A stretch of 64,000 bases of DNA from Micromonospora alfalfae (GCF_022230925.1 NZ_JAKKFH010000019.1:1-64000), one strand, 5' to 3'; numbered from the stretch's first letter, positions 51,785-61,086 are shown. The notes: generated from the letters alone by a model not told the origin. Numbers and translations: made by a program.

Positions 51785-54316
51785 TCAGTTGTCGGCCCCC
51801 AGTGCCACCACCGGGCTGACCCGCGACGCCCGACGGGCCGGCAGCACCCCGGCCAGCGCGGTCAACCCGACCAGCACCACGAAGAGCCCGGCCAGCGGCA
51901 GCAGCGGCGTGGTCAGCGGCGCCTCGATCCCGAGGGTCTGGACCGCCAACCAGGCGTACGGAATGCCGAGCACCAGGCCGATGGTCGCGCCGATCACCCC
52001 GTACAGGCCCGACTCGACGGTCAGCATGGTGCGTAGGCCGGTCCGGGACAGCCCGATCGCCCGGAGCAAGCCGGACTCGCGTACCCGCTCCACCACCGAG
52101 AGCGCGGTGGTGGAGCCCACGCCGACCACCGCGATCAGGACGGTCAGGCTGACCAGACCGACGGCGATCCAGATCAGGGTGCGCACCAACGCGTCGTTGC
52201 GGTCCCGTTCGTCGGCGAGCACCGCGAGGCCCACCCCGTCGCTGCCTCCGATCGCCTGCCGCAGCGCCCGTACGCCGACGGTGCGACCGTCCTCGCCGGC
52301 ACCGGCCGCGTCGGCCAGCAGACCGGTGTACGCGCTCGGCACACCGAGCCGGTCCAGGTCGGCCGGATCGGCGAGGATGCCCGCGTGCAGCGGCCCGTCA
52401 CCGGGCAGGACGGCGGCCACCCGCACGTCGACAGTGCCGGTGGCGACGGCGAGCGTAACCGTGTCGCCGGCCCGCAGACCCGCGTCCCGCGCGACCCAGC
52501 TGTTCAGCACGATCCGGCCGGGGCCACGATCGGTCAGGGTGCCCTGGGCCACGTCCAGGGCACCGGTGCTCGGCAACGCCGCCAGGTCCAGGTCGCTGGT
52601 CGGATAACCGGACTCGACGTCGCCGAGCTTGTCCGCGCCGCGCAGCAGCCGGGCGTCGTCGACCATCCGGTACGGCACCACCCTCGCCAGCGCGCCGTGT
52701 GCCGCCTCGGCCCGGGTCACCACGGCCGGCGGGAGCGTCCCACCGTTGCTGGTGACCTCGAAGTCGGACGGGGCCGAGAGGGCCATCTCGCGGTCGGCGA
52801 GGATCTGCAACGACGCGCCGCCGATGACCACCCCGGAGATCAGTGTCACGCCCAGCGCGACCACGACGGAGACCGCGGCGGCCCGGCGCGGCGCCCCGCC
52901 GATCCCCCCGACCGACATCCGCCCGAGCGGCCCGAGCTGACGCAGCGGCCAACCCACCACGGCCAGCACCGGACGCACCAGTAGCGGGCCGAGGGCCACC
53001 AGCGCGAAGAACGCCAACCCGCCGGACCCGACGAGCATGAGCAGTGGCATCGACGGGTCGTAGTCCGACTGCTCCGGCTTCGGCAACTGACTGATCGTCC
53101 CGACCGCCGCCAGGATCGCGCCGACGGCCAGGAGCAGCCCGAGGACCAGACGCAGCGCGCCGATGCCGCGCCGGCCGGCGGTGGTGCTCGCCGCGCGCAA
53201 CGCCTCCAGCGGGGAGACCCGGGCGGCGGAGAGCGCCGGTGCCAGCACGGCCAGCACGGTGATCACGACGGCGCCGATCACCACAGCGACCGCAGCCGCC
53301 AGTGGCAGGCCCGGTGAGGAGACAGCGTGGCCGGTGGCGCGCAGGATCGCCGGCAGCGCGTACCCGAGGGTGAGGGCGCTGGCGACCCCGACGACGCCGG
53401 CGACCAACCCGGTCAGGGCTCCCTCTGCGGTCAGGGCACCCACCAGTGTGCCCCGACTCGCGCCGACCGCCCGCAGCAGCGCGAGCTGCCGCATCCGCTG
53501 CGCGAAGACGATGCGGAAGGTCGAGGTGACCACCAGTGCCGCCGCGACGACCGCGATGGAGACGAACATGCCGACCAGGATGAAGAGTCTGCCGACCTGT
53601 TGGGCCGCCGCCTGAGCCTCGGCCTCGCGCACCTCGGCGCCGGAACGGATCGGCTGGCCGGCGACCGCGGCGGTCACCCGTTGGCGTACGGTCTCGGCCG
53701 AGCTGCCGGGGGCCACCCGCAGGTCGATGCGCTCCACGGCCGTCAGGCGCGCCCAGGCGATCACGGCGCTGTCCGGGGCGTACGCGTCGTAACCGGCGTC
53801 GGCGCCGGTCTCCACCATGCCGGTCACTGTGAGCGGGGCGGGCGTGGTGAGTTCACCGCCGGTGCCGCTGGTGGTGGTGCCCACCGAGAGCCCGAGCCGT
53901 TCGGCGGTGCGCGGGGTGATCGCGATCTCGCCGGGCTGGTCCGGGTAGCTGCCCTCGATCACCCGGACCGTGGTCAGCGGACCGGTGCCCGGGTCGGACT
54001 GGAGGTTGAGGTATCCCTCTCCGATGGAGACCCCGGTGGCCACCCGGGCCACCGCCTCGGCCACCCCGGGCACGGCCCGGACCTGCCGCACGTCGGTCAC
54101 TGTGGGTGGCGGCACGCCGGGGGTGCCGATCACCAGATCGGTGACGGCCGGGGTGCCGCTGAGGTTGTCCCGCACTGTCCGTTCGGTGATCTGTTGCACC
54201 AGCACGGTGCCGAAGACGACGAACGACGCGACCAGGATCGCCAGGCCGGTCAGGATCAGCCGGCCGGGCCGCCGCGCCGCGGCTGTCGTCTGGGTACGCA
54301 GCACCGTCGCCCTCAT
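51785..54316 (-). CDS. FtsX/MacB-type ABC transporter permease
   Basis: The 843-residue protein has an N-terminal transmembrane helix (LILTGLAILVASFVVFG), a large extracytoplasmic domain, and two clusters of three to four hydrophobic helices (near FILVGMFVSIAVVAAALVV and near the C-terminus LIWIAVGLVSLTVLIAVVGVG). The C-terminal GVLPARRASRVSPVVALG is a FtsX-family hallmark. It works with the ATPase encoded by the next gene, whose TGA overlaps its ATG. Such exporters often expel peptides, lipoproteins or antibiotics. A divergent two-component system is next to it. Confidence 0.9.
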   Translation of the reverse strand: MRATVLRTQTTAAARRPGRLILTGLAILVASFVVFGTVLVQQITERTVRDNLSGTPAVTDLVIGTPGVPPPTVTDVRQVRAVPGVAEAVARVATGVSIGEGYLNLQSDPGTGPLTTVRVIEGSYPDQPGEIAITPRTAERLGLSVGTTTSGTGGELTTPAPLTVTGMVETGADAGYDAYAPDSAVIAWARLTAVERIDLRVAPGSSAETVRQRVTAAVAGQPIRSGAEVREAEAQAAAQQVGRLFILVGMFVSIAVVAAALVVTSTFRIVFAQRMRQLALLRAVGASRGTLVGALTAEGALTGLVAGVVGVASALTLGYALPAILRATGHAVSSPGLPLAAAVAVVIGAVVITVLAVLAPALSAARVSPLEALRAASTTAGRRGIGALRLVLGLLLAVGAILAAVGTISQLPKPEQSDYDPSMPLLMLVGSGGLAFFALVALGPLLVRPVLAVVGWPLRQLGPLGRMSVGGIGGAPRRAAAVSVVVALGVTLISGVVIGGASLQILADREMALSAPSDFEVTSNGGTLPPAVVTRAEAAHGALARVVPYRMVDDARLLRGADKLGDVESGYPTSDLDLAALPSTGALDVAQGTLTDRGPGRIVLNSWVARDAGLRAGDTVTLAVATGTVDVRVAAVLPGDGPLHAGILADPADLDRLGVPSAYTGLLADAAGAGEDGRTVGVRALRQAIGGSDGVGLAVLADERDRNDALVRTLIWIAVGLVSLTVLIAVVGVGSTTALSVVERVRESGLLRAIGLSRTGLRTMLTVESGLYGVIGATIGLVLGIPYAWLAVQTLGIEAPLTTPLLPLAGLFVVLVGLTALAGVLPARRASRVSPVVALGADN

Positions 54317-55071
54317 CGGCTGGCCGCCAGGTCACGCAGGGCGTCGGTGACCGACACCTGGTTCGGCTTGTCGATCTCGCCGGCCAGCCGGCCGTCGGCC
54401 AGCAGCACCACCCGGTCGGCGTACGCGGCGGCGATCGGGTCGTGGGTGACCATGACGACGGTCTGGCCGAGGTCGCGTACCGAGTCGCGCAGGATGGTGA
54501 GCACCTCCGCCCCGGAGCGGGAGTCGAGGTTGCCGGTCGGTTCGTCGGCGAAGACCACCTCGGGCCGGGCCACCAGCGCCCGGGCCAACGCCACCCGCTG
54601 CTGCTGGCCGCCGGACAGTTCGCTGGGCCGGTGGTTCAGGCGGTCGCCGAGGCCCAGCACCCGTACCAGGTGGGCGAGGAGTTCAGCGTCGGGCTGCCGA
54701 CCGGCGAGGTCCAGCGGCAGCGTGATGTTCTGCGCGGCGGTGAGCTGCGGCAGCAGGTTGAAGGACTGGAAGACGAACCCGATCCGCTCCCGGCGTACCC
54801 GGGTCAGCGTCCGGTCCGACTGGCCGGTCAGCTCCGTGCCGCCGAGCAGGACGCGACCGGAGGTGGCGGTGTCGAGGCCGGCGAGGCAGTGCATCAGTGT
54901 CGACTTGCCGGACCCGGACGAGCCCATGATCGCGGTGAACTCGGCCCGGCCGAAGCCGACCGAGACCCCGTCCAGGGCACGGACGGCGGTGTCGCCGCTG
55001 CCGTACACCTTCACCAGGTTGACCGCGGCGACCGCGGCGTGGCTGGTCTCCGGCGGGGCGTGGGTTGTCAT
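54313..55071 (-). CDS. ABC transporter ATP-binding protein (LolD/MacB type)
   Basis: The 252 residues contain Walker A GSSGSGKST, the Q-loop FQSFNLLPQLTA, the ABC signature LSGGQQQRVALARAL, Walker B VVFADEPTGNLDS and the H-loop VMVTHD. GGAGGAA precedes ATG 55071. It is coupled to the FtsX-like permease. Confidence 0.95.
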   Translation of the reverse strand: MTTHAPPETSHAAVAAVNLVKVYGSGDTAVRALDGVSVGFGRAEFTAIMGSSGSGKSTLMHCLAGLDTATSGRVLLGGTELTGQSDRTLTRVRRERIGFVFQSFNLLPQLTAAQNITLPLDLAGRQPDAELLAHLVRVLGLGDRLNHRPSELSGGQQQRVALARALVARPEVVFADEPTGNLDSRSGAEVLTILRDSVRDLGQTVVMVTHDPIAAAYADRVVLLADGRLAGEIDKPNQVSVTDALRDLAASR

Positions 55072-55217
55072 CGTTCCTCCAGTGGCTGCGTGGTGACCCG
55101 GACAGCGTCGCCGCGACCGGCGGGTGGGCGCATCGGCCCGGGGCCGGGTATCGCCGTCGTCGGGTCTGCCTTTTGGCCGATCTGCCACCTCCGTCCGGTT
55201 GGCTACGCTGGGTCATC

Positions 55218-56420
55218 ATGAGCGCGCCGGATCTTCGACGTTTCTGGGTACGCCTGGCCCAGACGGCCGGGCTGGTGGCCTTCGGCCTGCTCGCCTTCTT
55301 CGACTTCGCGGCCAGCACGGCGGATGAACGAAGCCTCGCCGCTCTCGTGCTCCTGCTGGTGCCGGTGGGGTTGGCGGTGGCGACCGTGCCACTCTGGCTG
55401 CCAGTGCACCGGCCGGGTTCCCGGCGGCTGCCGGTGGCCGCGCTGGCCCTCGCCACCGCCTCACTGGCCGTGACCGCGGGGGTGGTGCTCGTCTCCGGAG
55501 GCGGCGGCCTCCTGCCCGCCCGCACCTGGGGGCTCGCCGAGTCGGCCGGGCTGATCGGCGTGGTCTTCGTGGTGAGCCGTTGGGGCGCGGCCCGGCTCGC
55601 CCCGTGGGCGGCGGCGGCCGCCGGGCTCGCCGTCGCCGCGATGCCACTGCGCGTCGGCACCGAGAACCTGCTGGTGATCTTCGGCCTGCTCCAGGTGCTC
55701 GCCGCGGCCGGCGCCGCCGGGGTGGGGCTCTACCTGCGGATCATGGCAGCCGGCCGGGAGCGGGCCATCGCGCTGGTCCGCGCCGAGCAGCGTGCCGAGT
55801 TCGCCAGGGACCTGCACGACTTCATCGCCCACCACGTCACCGGCATCGTGGTGCAGGCGCAGGGCGCCCGGTTCGTCGCCGAGCAGGACCCGCAGCGGGT
55901 GATCGTCGCCCTGGAGCAGATCGAGCGGGCCGGCGCGGAGACGATGGCCTCGATGCGGCGGATGGTCGGCATCCTGCGCAACCCGGACGCCCCACCGGAC
56001 GCGCCTCTGGCCCCACTGGCCGGGGTGACCGAGCTGGAGCCGCTGCTGACCGGGTTCAACGGCGCGGCGAACGCGCCGGCACGACTGCACGTCGACGGCG
56101 ACCTGCACGGACTGCCGGTGGAGGTCTCGACGTCGGCGTACCGGGTAGTGATGGAGGGGCTGACCAACACCCGCCAGCACGCGCCGGACGCGCGGTCAGT
56201 GGACGTGGCGGTACGGCGTACCCCGGACTGGTTGCTGGTCCGGGTCGCCGACGACGGCACGTCGCCGCGGACAGCGCCGGCCCGGGGGCACGGCTTCGGC
56301 CTGATCGGCCTCACCGAGCGGGTACGCGCCCTCGGCGGCACGATCACCGCCGGGCCCGGCGTCGCCGGTGGCTGGGTGCTCGACGCGGCGTTCCCGCTGC
56401 AAGCGGCGGTGGCCCGGTGA
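55218..56420 (+). CDS. Membrane histidine kinase, NarL/DesK type
   Basis: The 400 residues have five or six predicted transmembrane helices in the first 190 residues, then a HisKA_3 dimerisation helix with phosphoacceptor in ARDLHDFIAHHVTGIV, and a degenerate HATPase_c (VVMEGLTNTRQHAPDA, GHGFGLIGLTERVRALGG). It phosphorylates the response regulator encoded in the overlapping next gene. The gene is divergent from the ABC exporter operon, so this system probably controls the exporter in response to a drug or envelope signal. Confidence 0.93.
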   Translation: MSAPDLRRFWVRLAQTAGLVAFGLLAFFDFAASTADERSLAALVLLLVPVGLAVATVPLWLPVHRPGSRRLPVAALALATASLAVTAGVVLVSGGGGLLPARTWGLAESAGLIGVVFVVSRWGAARLAPWAAAAAGLAVAAMPLRVGTENLLVIFGLLQVLAAAGAAGVGLYLRIMAAGRERAIALVRAEQRAEFARDLHDFIAHHVTGIVVQAQGARFVAEQDPQRVIVALEQIERAGAETMASMRRMVGILRNPDAPPDAPLAPLAGVTELEPLLTGFNGAANAPARLHVDGDLHGLPVEVSTSAYRVVMEGLTNTRQHAPDARSVDVAVRRTPDWLLVRVADDGTSPRTAPARGHGFGLIGLTERVRALGGTITAGPGVAGGWVLDAAFPLQAAVAR

Positions 56421-57055
56421 TCCGGGTGCTGATCGCCGATGACCAGGCCATGGTCCGGACCGGCTTCGGCATGATCATTGGCGCCCAGTCGGACATGGAG
56501 GTGGTCGGCGAGGCCGCCGACGGCGTCCAGGCCGTCGAGCTGGCCCGACGACTGCGCCCGGACGTGGTGCTGCTGGACATCCGGATGCCCCGCCTCGACG
56601 GTCTTGAGGCACTGCGGCTGCTGGCGGGGCCGGGCGTCGCCGACCCGATCCGGGTGGTCGTCGTGACGACCTTCGACCTCGACGAGTACGTGCACACCGC
56701 GCTCTCCAACGGCGCGTGCGGTTTCCTGCTCAAGGACTCCGGCCCGGCCCTGCTGGTGGAGGCGGTCCGCGCGGCCGTGTCCGGCGACGCGCTGATCAGC
56801 CCCTCGATCACGGTACGGCTGTTGGAGCACCTCAGCTCGCCCGCTCCGGCGCGCGACGACGGTGGCCTGTCCCCACGGGAACTCGACGTGGTGAAGCTCG
56901 TCGCCCGCGGCCTGACGAACGCCGAGATCGCCACCCAGCTCTTCATCGCCGTGGGCACCGTCAAGACCCACCTGGCGAGCGTGCAGATGAAGCTCAAGGC
57001 CCGCAACCGGGTCGAGATCGCCGCCTGGGCCTGGGAACGCCGCCTCGTCGGCTAG
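56417..57055 (+). CDS. NarL-family response regulator
   Basis: The 212 residues start VIRVLIADDQAMVRTGF, have the phospho-acceptor Asp in VVLLDIRMPRLDG, and end in a LuxR-type HTH (LSPRELDVVKLVARGLTNAEIATQLFIAVGTVKTHLASVQMKL). The GTG start overlaps the kinase stop (GTGA). It should bind promoter DNA near the ABC exporter genes. Confidence 0.95.
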   Translation: MIRVLIADDQAMVRTGFGMIIGAQSDMEVVGEAADGVQAVELARRLRPDVVLLDIRMPRLDGLEALRLLAGPGVADPIRVVVVTTFDLDEYVHTALSNGACGFLLKDSGPALLVEAVRAAVSGDALISPSITVRLLEHLSSPAPARDDGGLSPRELDVVKLVARGLTNAEIATQLFIAVGTVKTHLASVQMKLKARNRVEIAAWAWERRLVG

Positions 57056-57060
57056 GTCGG

Positions 57061-57120
57061 GCGGCGGCTCGCGGGCGGCGGCTCGCGGGCGGCGGCTCGC
57101 GGGCGGCGGCTCGCGGGCGG
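57061..57120. repeat. 14-bp tandem repeat, four and a part units
   Basis: The unit gcggcggctcgcgg is repeated four times without error, starting five bases after the response regulator stop. The 14-base period is not a multiple of three, so it is not a coding repeat. Confidence 0.85.
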
Positions 57121-57134
57121 CCTGATGTTTTGTT

Positions 57135-57219
57135 CGTTGCCTTTGGAGCTGATGTCGTGAACGAATCAGCGGCACCGGCGGCCACCGATGTCGCAGACGA
57201 TTCAGCTCCAAAGGCAACG
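57135..57219. repeat. Long intergenic inverted repeat with 18-bp arms
   Basis: The arms cgttgcctttggagctga (57135-57152) and tcagctccaaaggcaacg (57202-57219) are perfect. The enclosed 49 bases contain gaacgaatcag-like short palindromes. It may terminate the two-component operon or be one copy of a dispersed repeat. Confidence 0.75.
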
Positions 57220-57367
57220 ACCGCCACACCGTCCACCAGCCCTGGGGCGACCGGCGTGCCAAGGTCGGCGTCCGAATCCGACGGGGCATTCTGCCGAGCA
57301 ACAGTGACCTAGTATCGATGTAGATGAATTGGTGGAGTGGTGGACGACCGGAGGCGGGGGATTCATC

Positions 57368-58393
57368 GTGCGTGATCGTCGAAGTCGAGCAATTCGCTCG
57401 AAGGCCGCCGCGCTGGTCGCGTGCGCACTGACAGCAACCCTGTTCGCTGCCGGCGCGACCCCGGCGCGCGCCGCCGCCGCCGACACCGAACGGCCCACCG
57501 CACCCGGCCCGATCACCGTCGTCGCCATCGACACCACCTCGGTCGAGCTGACCTGGGAGGCCTCGACCGACAACGTGGGGGTGGTCCGCTACCCGGTCGG
57601 CGCGCAGTTCGAGGATTCCGGCGCCCAGTATTCGACAGACACCAACAGCATCCGGATCACCAACCTGCGGCCCTCGCGCACGTACACCTTCTCGGTGTGG
57701 GCTCTGGACGCGGCCGGCAACAGCTCGGTGTCCAACCCGAGCCTGCGGCTGACCATGCCGCCCGGGGACGACCAGCCGCCGGGCGCGCCTGGTCAACCGG
57801 TGGCGTACGACGTCGCCGCCACTGTGGTCCGGCTGCGGTGGGCACACTCGGTGGAGAACGTCGCGCTCGACCGGTACGAGGTGTTCCAGGTCGACGCCGT
57901 CGGCACTCTCACCCGGGTCCGTGAGGTGTACCAGTACCCGCCCGTGAACAGTGCCCAGATCAGCGGGTTGACGCCGAACACCACGTACACCTTCGTGGTG
58001 CAGGCCCGCGACGAGGTCGGACACCTGTCCCCACTGTCCGCACCGGTCACGGTGACCACCCTGCCGCCGCCGCCGAGCTGCGCGGTCCGATCCGTCGTGC
58101 GGCAGTGGCCGGACGGCTTCGTGGCCCATCTCGTCGTCGAGAACACCGGCACCACGGCGGTCGACGGGTGGACGATGACGTGGCGGTTCTGGGCCAGCCA
58201 GCAGGTCCACGGCATCTGGGGCGCGAAGGTGGTCGACCGGCTCAACAACAGCTACCTGCGGGTGCGCGACACCGGTCGCAACGCGGTGATCCCGCCCGGC
58301 GGCACTGTGTCGCTGGGGCTCGTCGCCTCTGGCACGCAACTGCCGGAGGAGATCACGCTGAACGGCGGCCTCTGCACTGTGGCAGACGAATAA
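57368..58393 (+). CDS. Secreted FN3-FN3-CBM2 protein without a catalytic domain
   Basis: The 341 residues carry a signal peptide (cleavage near ATPARA), two FN3 domains (about 35-135 and 140-240: TAPGPITVVAIDTTSVELTW, ITNLRPSRTYTFSVWALD; APGQPVAYDVAATVVRLRW, ISGLTPNTTYTFVVQARD) and a C-terminal CBM2-like module (CAVRSVVRQWPDGFVAHLVV, VDGWTMTWRFWASQQV). No hydrolase domain is present. It probably binds polysaccharide and either anchors cells to substrate or supports other enzymes. The GTG start follows GGAGGCGGGG. Confidence 0.85.
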   Translation: MRDRRSRAIRSKAAALVACALTATLFAAGATPARAAAADTERPTAPGPITVVAIDTTSVELTWEASTDNVGVVRYPVGAQFEDSGAQYSTDTNSIRITNLRPSRTYTFSVWALDAAGNSSVSNPSLRLTMPPGDDQPPGAPGQPVAYDVAATVVRLRWAHSVENVALDRYEVFQVDAVGTLTRVREVYQYPPVNSAQISGLTPNTTYTFVVQARDEVGHLSPLSAPVTVTTLPPPPSCAVRSVVRQWPDGFVAHLVVENTGTTAVDGWTMTWRFWASQQVHGIWGAKVVDRLNNSYLRVRDTGRNAVIPPGGTVSLGLVASGTQLPEEITLNGGLCTVADE

Positions 58394-58446
58394 CGCTCGA
58401 CTCCGGGGTCTGGCGCTAGCCACGACATCTTGCGACGCTAGCGGTT

Positions 58447-59850
58447 GTGTATGACTACGACCTGTTGGTGCTGGGCTCCGGACCCGGCGGTCAGAAGGCC
58501 GCGATCGCCGCCGCCAAGCTCGGCAGGCGGGTCGGCATCGTGGACCGCCGCGACATGATCGGTGGGGTGTGCATCAACACCGGCACCGTGCCCTCCAAGA
58601 CCCTGCGCGAGGCAGTGCTCTACCTGACCGGCCTGAGCCAGCGGGACCTGTACGGCAGCAGCTACCGGGTCAAGGAGGAGATCACGGTCAGCGATCTGGC
58701 CGCCCGAACCCAGCACGTCATCACCCGGCAGACCGACGTCATCCGCAATCAGCTGGCCCGCAACCGGGTCACGATGATCACCGGCACCGGGCGTTTCGCC
58801 GACGCGCACTCGATCTGGGTCGACGGCGGCTCCGGCCGCGAGTCCCGGGTGACCTTCGACAAGATCGTCATCGCGGCGGGCACCCGCCCGGCCCGCCCGG
58901 ACAGCGTCGACTTCGACGACCGGACGATCGTGGACTCCGACGGCGTCATCAACCTTCAGGCCGTACCCCGCAGCATGGTCGTGGTCGGCGCCGGCGTGAT
59001 CGGCATGGAGTACGCCTCGATGTTCGCCGCCCTCGGCACCAAGGTGACGGTGGTGGAACGCCGTGAGCGGATGCTGGATTTCTGCGACGACGAGGTCGTC
59101 GAGTCACTCAAGTACCACCTGCGCGACCTGTCCGTGGCGTTCCGCTTCGGCGAGGAGGTCGCCGCCGTGGAGAAGCACCAGACGGCGGCGCTGTGCATCC
59201 TCAAGAGCGGCAAGAAGATCGTCGCTGACACTGTGATGTACTCGGCCGGGCGGCAGGGCCAGACCGACGACCTGGCGTTGGAGGCGGCCGGGCTGGAGGC
59301 GGACCGACGCGGCCGGATCGCCGTGGACGCCAACTACCGCACCAGTGTGGAGAACATCTACGCCGTCGGCGACGTGATCGGCTTTCCGGCGCTCGCGTCC
59401 ACCTCGATGGAGCAGGGCCGGCTGGCAGCGCAACACGCCTGCGGTGAGCCGATCCGGGAGATGCACGGCCTGCAACCGATCGGCATCTACACGATCCCGG
59501 AGATCAGCTTCGTCGGGCAGACCGAGGCGCAGCTCACCGAGAGCTCGACACCGTTCGAGGTGGGCATCGCCCGGTACCGCGAACTGGCCCGGGGTCAGAT
59601 CGTGGGCGACTCGTACGGCATGCTCAAGCTGCTCGTCTCCCCCGACGACGGCCGACTGCTCGGGGTGCACGTGTTCGGCACGGCCGCCACCGAGATCGTC
59701 CACATCGGTCAGGCGGTGATGGGCTGCGGCGGCACCATCGACTACCTGGTCGACGCGGTGTTCAACTACCCGACGCTGGCCGAGGCGTACAAGGTCGCCG
59801 CCCTGGACGCGTCCAACAAGATCCGCAACATCGTCCGCATCGACGGCTAG
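58447..59850 (+). CDS. sthA: Soluble pyridine nucleotide transhydrogenase
   Basis: The 467 residues begin [20 protein letters not shown], contain [38 protein letters not shown] and IYAVGDVIG. Only one cysteine lies in the N-terminal redox region, instead of the CxxxxC of dihydrolipoamide dehydrogenases, which identifies the SthA-type (Si-specific NAD(P)+ transhydrogenase). It is an FAD enzyme that balances NADPH and NADH in the cytoplasm. The GTG start has no strong ribosome site. Confidence 0.92.
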   Translation: MYDYDLLVLGSGPGGQKAAIAAAKLGRRVGIVDRRDMIGGVCINTGTVPSKTLREAVLYLTGLSQRDLYGSSYRVKEEITVSDLAARTQHVITRQTDVIRNQLARNRVTMITGTGRFADAHSIWVDGGSGRESRVTFDKIVIAAGTRPARPDSVDFDDRTIVDSDGVINLQAVPRSMVVVGAGVIGMEYASMFAALGTKVTVVERRERMLDFCDDEVVESLKYHLRDLSVAFRFGEEVAAVEKHQTAALCILKSGKKIVADTVMYSAGRQGQTDDLALEAAGLEADRRGRIAVDANYRTSVENIYAVGDVIGFPALASTSMEQGRLAAQHACGEPIREMHGLQPIGIYTIPEISFVGQTEAQLTESSTPFEVGIARYRELARGQIVGDSYGMLKLLVSPDDGRLLGVHVFGTAATEIVHIGQAVMGCGGTIDYLVDAVFNYPTLAEAYKVAALDASNKIRNIVRIDG

Positions 59851-60254
59851 CCACGTCCCCCGGCCTCCACCAACTCCGCCAGATGGGTGCGGTAGTTCGG
59901 GCAGGTCGAGATGTCCTCGTGTGAGCAGGACAGCCCGGCCTCCAGCAGATCGAGCGCCGACCGCAGCGCCGCCATCCTGGCCTGCAGCGCGCCATGGTTG
60001 CGGCGCAGCACATCCTTGCGGGCGGCCGGGTCACCCGCGGCGAGGAACGCCCGGATGTCCGGCAGCGGCAGGCCGGCCTGCTTCGCGCGCAGGATCGAAG
60101 CCACCCGGAACAGGTCGTCGCGGGTGTAGCGGCGACGGCTGCCGGTGACCCGGGCGGGGCAGAGCAGACCCACCGATTCCCAGTGCCGCAGGACGTGCGC
60201 CGGCAGGCCGAAGTGGTCGGCCACCTCACCGATCGTCATCGGGCTTGACTTCAT
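59847..60254 (-). CDS. MerR-family regulator
   Basis: The 135 residues include [21 protein letters not shown], the MerR HTH, then a dimerisation helix and a C-terminal cysteine-containing tail ([15 protein letters not shown]). Its end overlaps the transhydrogenase end by four bases. It is divergent from the methyltransferase gene, and a 22-bp near-perfect palindrome overlaps its start region. The cysteines may bind a metal or redox signal. MKSS (60254) or MTIG (60239) could be the true start. Confidence 0.88.
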   Translation of the reverse strand: MKSSPMTIGEVADHFGLPAHVLRHWESVGLLCPARVTGSRRRYTRDDLFRVASILRAKQAGLPLPDIRAFLAAGDPAARKDVLRRNHGALQARMAALRSALDLLEAGLSCSHEDISTCPNYRTHLAELVEAGGRG

Positions 60255-60268
60255 GTCGACATTAAGTC
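60247..60268. promoter_or_regulatory. MerR-type palindromic operator
   Basis: The 22-base palindrome is centred on a perfect ATGTCGACAT with flanking gactt and aagtc arms; 20 of 22 positions are symmetric. It lies between the divergent MerR and methyltransferase starts, in the position where MerR proteins bind to control a promoter with an unusual spacer. Confidence 0.7.
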
Positions 60269-60273
60269 CGAGC

Positions 60274-60978
60274 ATGGCGGGCATGTCCAGTCTTCTAGCT
60301 GTCCTCGATGCCATCGAGAGCGAGCCCGCAGCCGTCGACCTGCGCACCCGTTCCTACGAGTTGCTCGGCGACCTCGCTGGCCGAACTGTCGTCGACGCCG
60401 GCTGTGGCAGTGGCCGCGCCGTCGCCGAGCTGGCCGAGCGCGGAGCCCACGCGATCGGCGTCGACCTCGACCCCGAGATGATCGCCGCGGCCAGAAGGCG
60501 CTGGCCGGCCGGCGAGTTCCACGTCGGCGACGCCACCGAGCTGCCGCTCAAGACCGGATCGGCTGCCTACTACCGGGCCGACAAGGTGTTGCACGTGCTC
60601 GACGAACCGGCGCGAGCTGTCGCCGAGGCCCGGCGGGTGCTCGCACCGGGCGGCCGGGCCGTGCTGCTCGGCCAGGACTGGGACATGATCGCCATCGACT
60701 CGGACGAGTCGGAAACCACCCGTCGGCTGGTCCACGCGAAGGCGGACTCACTCCCGTCGCCACGCGTTGCCCGTAGGTATCGCAATTTGCTGCTCGACGC
60801 CGGGTTCACCGACCCGATCGTCGAGGTGCACACCGCCGTGTTCACCGACGACACCGCACTCGACCTGTTGAGACGGATCACCGACGAGGAGACCTGGCTC
60901 GCCGAGCAGGTCGAACGCGCCCACGCGAACCGGATCCTCGTCGTCGTGCCGATCTTCCTCGTCGCCGCCCAAGCGTGA
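60274..60978 (+). CDS. Class I SAM-dependent methyltransferase
   Basis: The 234 residues contain the SAM-binding motif VVDAGCGSGRAVAEL, IGVDLDPEMIAAARRR, VGDATELPL and ARRVLAPGGRAVLLG. The family methylates small molecules. It is probably controlled by the divergent MerR-type regulator, which implies a role in metabolite modification or detoxification. ATG 60283 is an alternative start. Confidence 0.9.
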   Translation: MAGMSSLLAVLDAIESEPAAVDLRTRSYELLGDLAGRTVVDAGCGSGRAVAELAERGAHAIGVDLDPEMIAAARRRWPAGEFHVGDATELPLKTGSAAYYRADKVLHVLDEPARAVAEARRVLAPGGRAVLLGQDWDMIAIDSDESETTRRLVHAKADSLPSPRVARRYRNLLLDAGFTDPIVEVHTAVFTDDTALDLLRRITDEETWLAEQVERAHANRILVVVPIFLVAAQA

Positions 60979-61029
60979 CCGCCAACACCCAGGCGCCCCC
61001 TCCCCCTCCCCCTCCCCCCCCCACTCCGG

Positions 61030-61086
61030 TGATCAAGAGGTTTGCGTCATGACACGCCAGGCCGGATGACGCAAACCTCTTGATCA
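61030..61086. terminator. Very strong bidirectional terminator with 21-bp arms
   Basis: The arms at 61030-61050 and 61066-61086 are perfectly complementary (left arm begins tgatcaagaggtttgcgtca) with a 15-nt loop, between the convergent methyltransferase and xylanase genes. The arms have lower GC than usual for this genome. A C-rich run (about 60995-61022) precedes it. Confidence 0.8.

Larger units (their letters stand above)
57056..57367. other. Gene-free stretch with a tandem repeat and a long inverted repeat
   Basis: The stretch contains a four-unit 14-bp tandem repeat (57061-57120) and an inverted repeat with 18-bp arms (57135-57219). The last bases hold the ribosome site of the FN3-CBM2 gene (GGAGGCGGGG). 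No coding frame is credible. Confidence 0.6.

Noticed and set aside
55730..58423. Long minus-strand frame across the kinase, regulator and FN3-CBM2 genes
   Set aside because: It crosses three plus-strand genes with definite domain structure and intergenic repeats. No motif was recognised.
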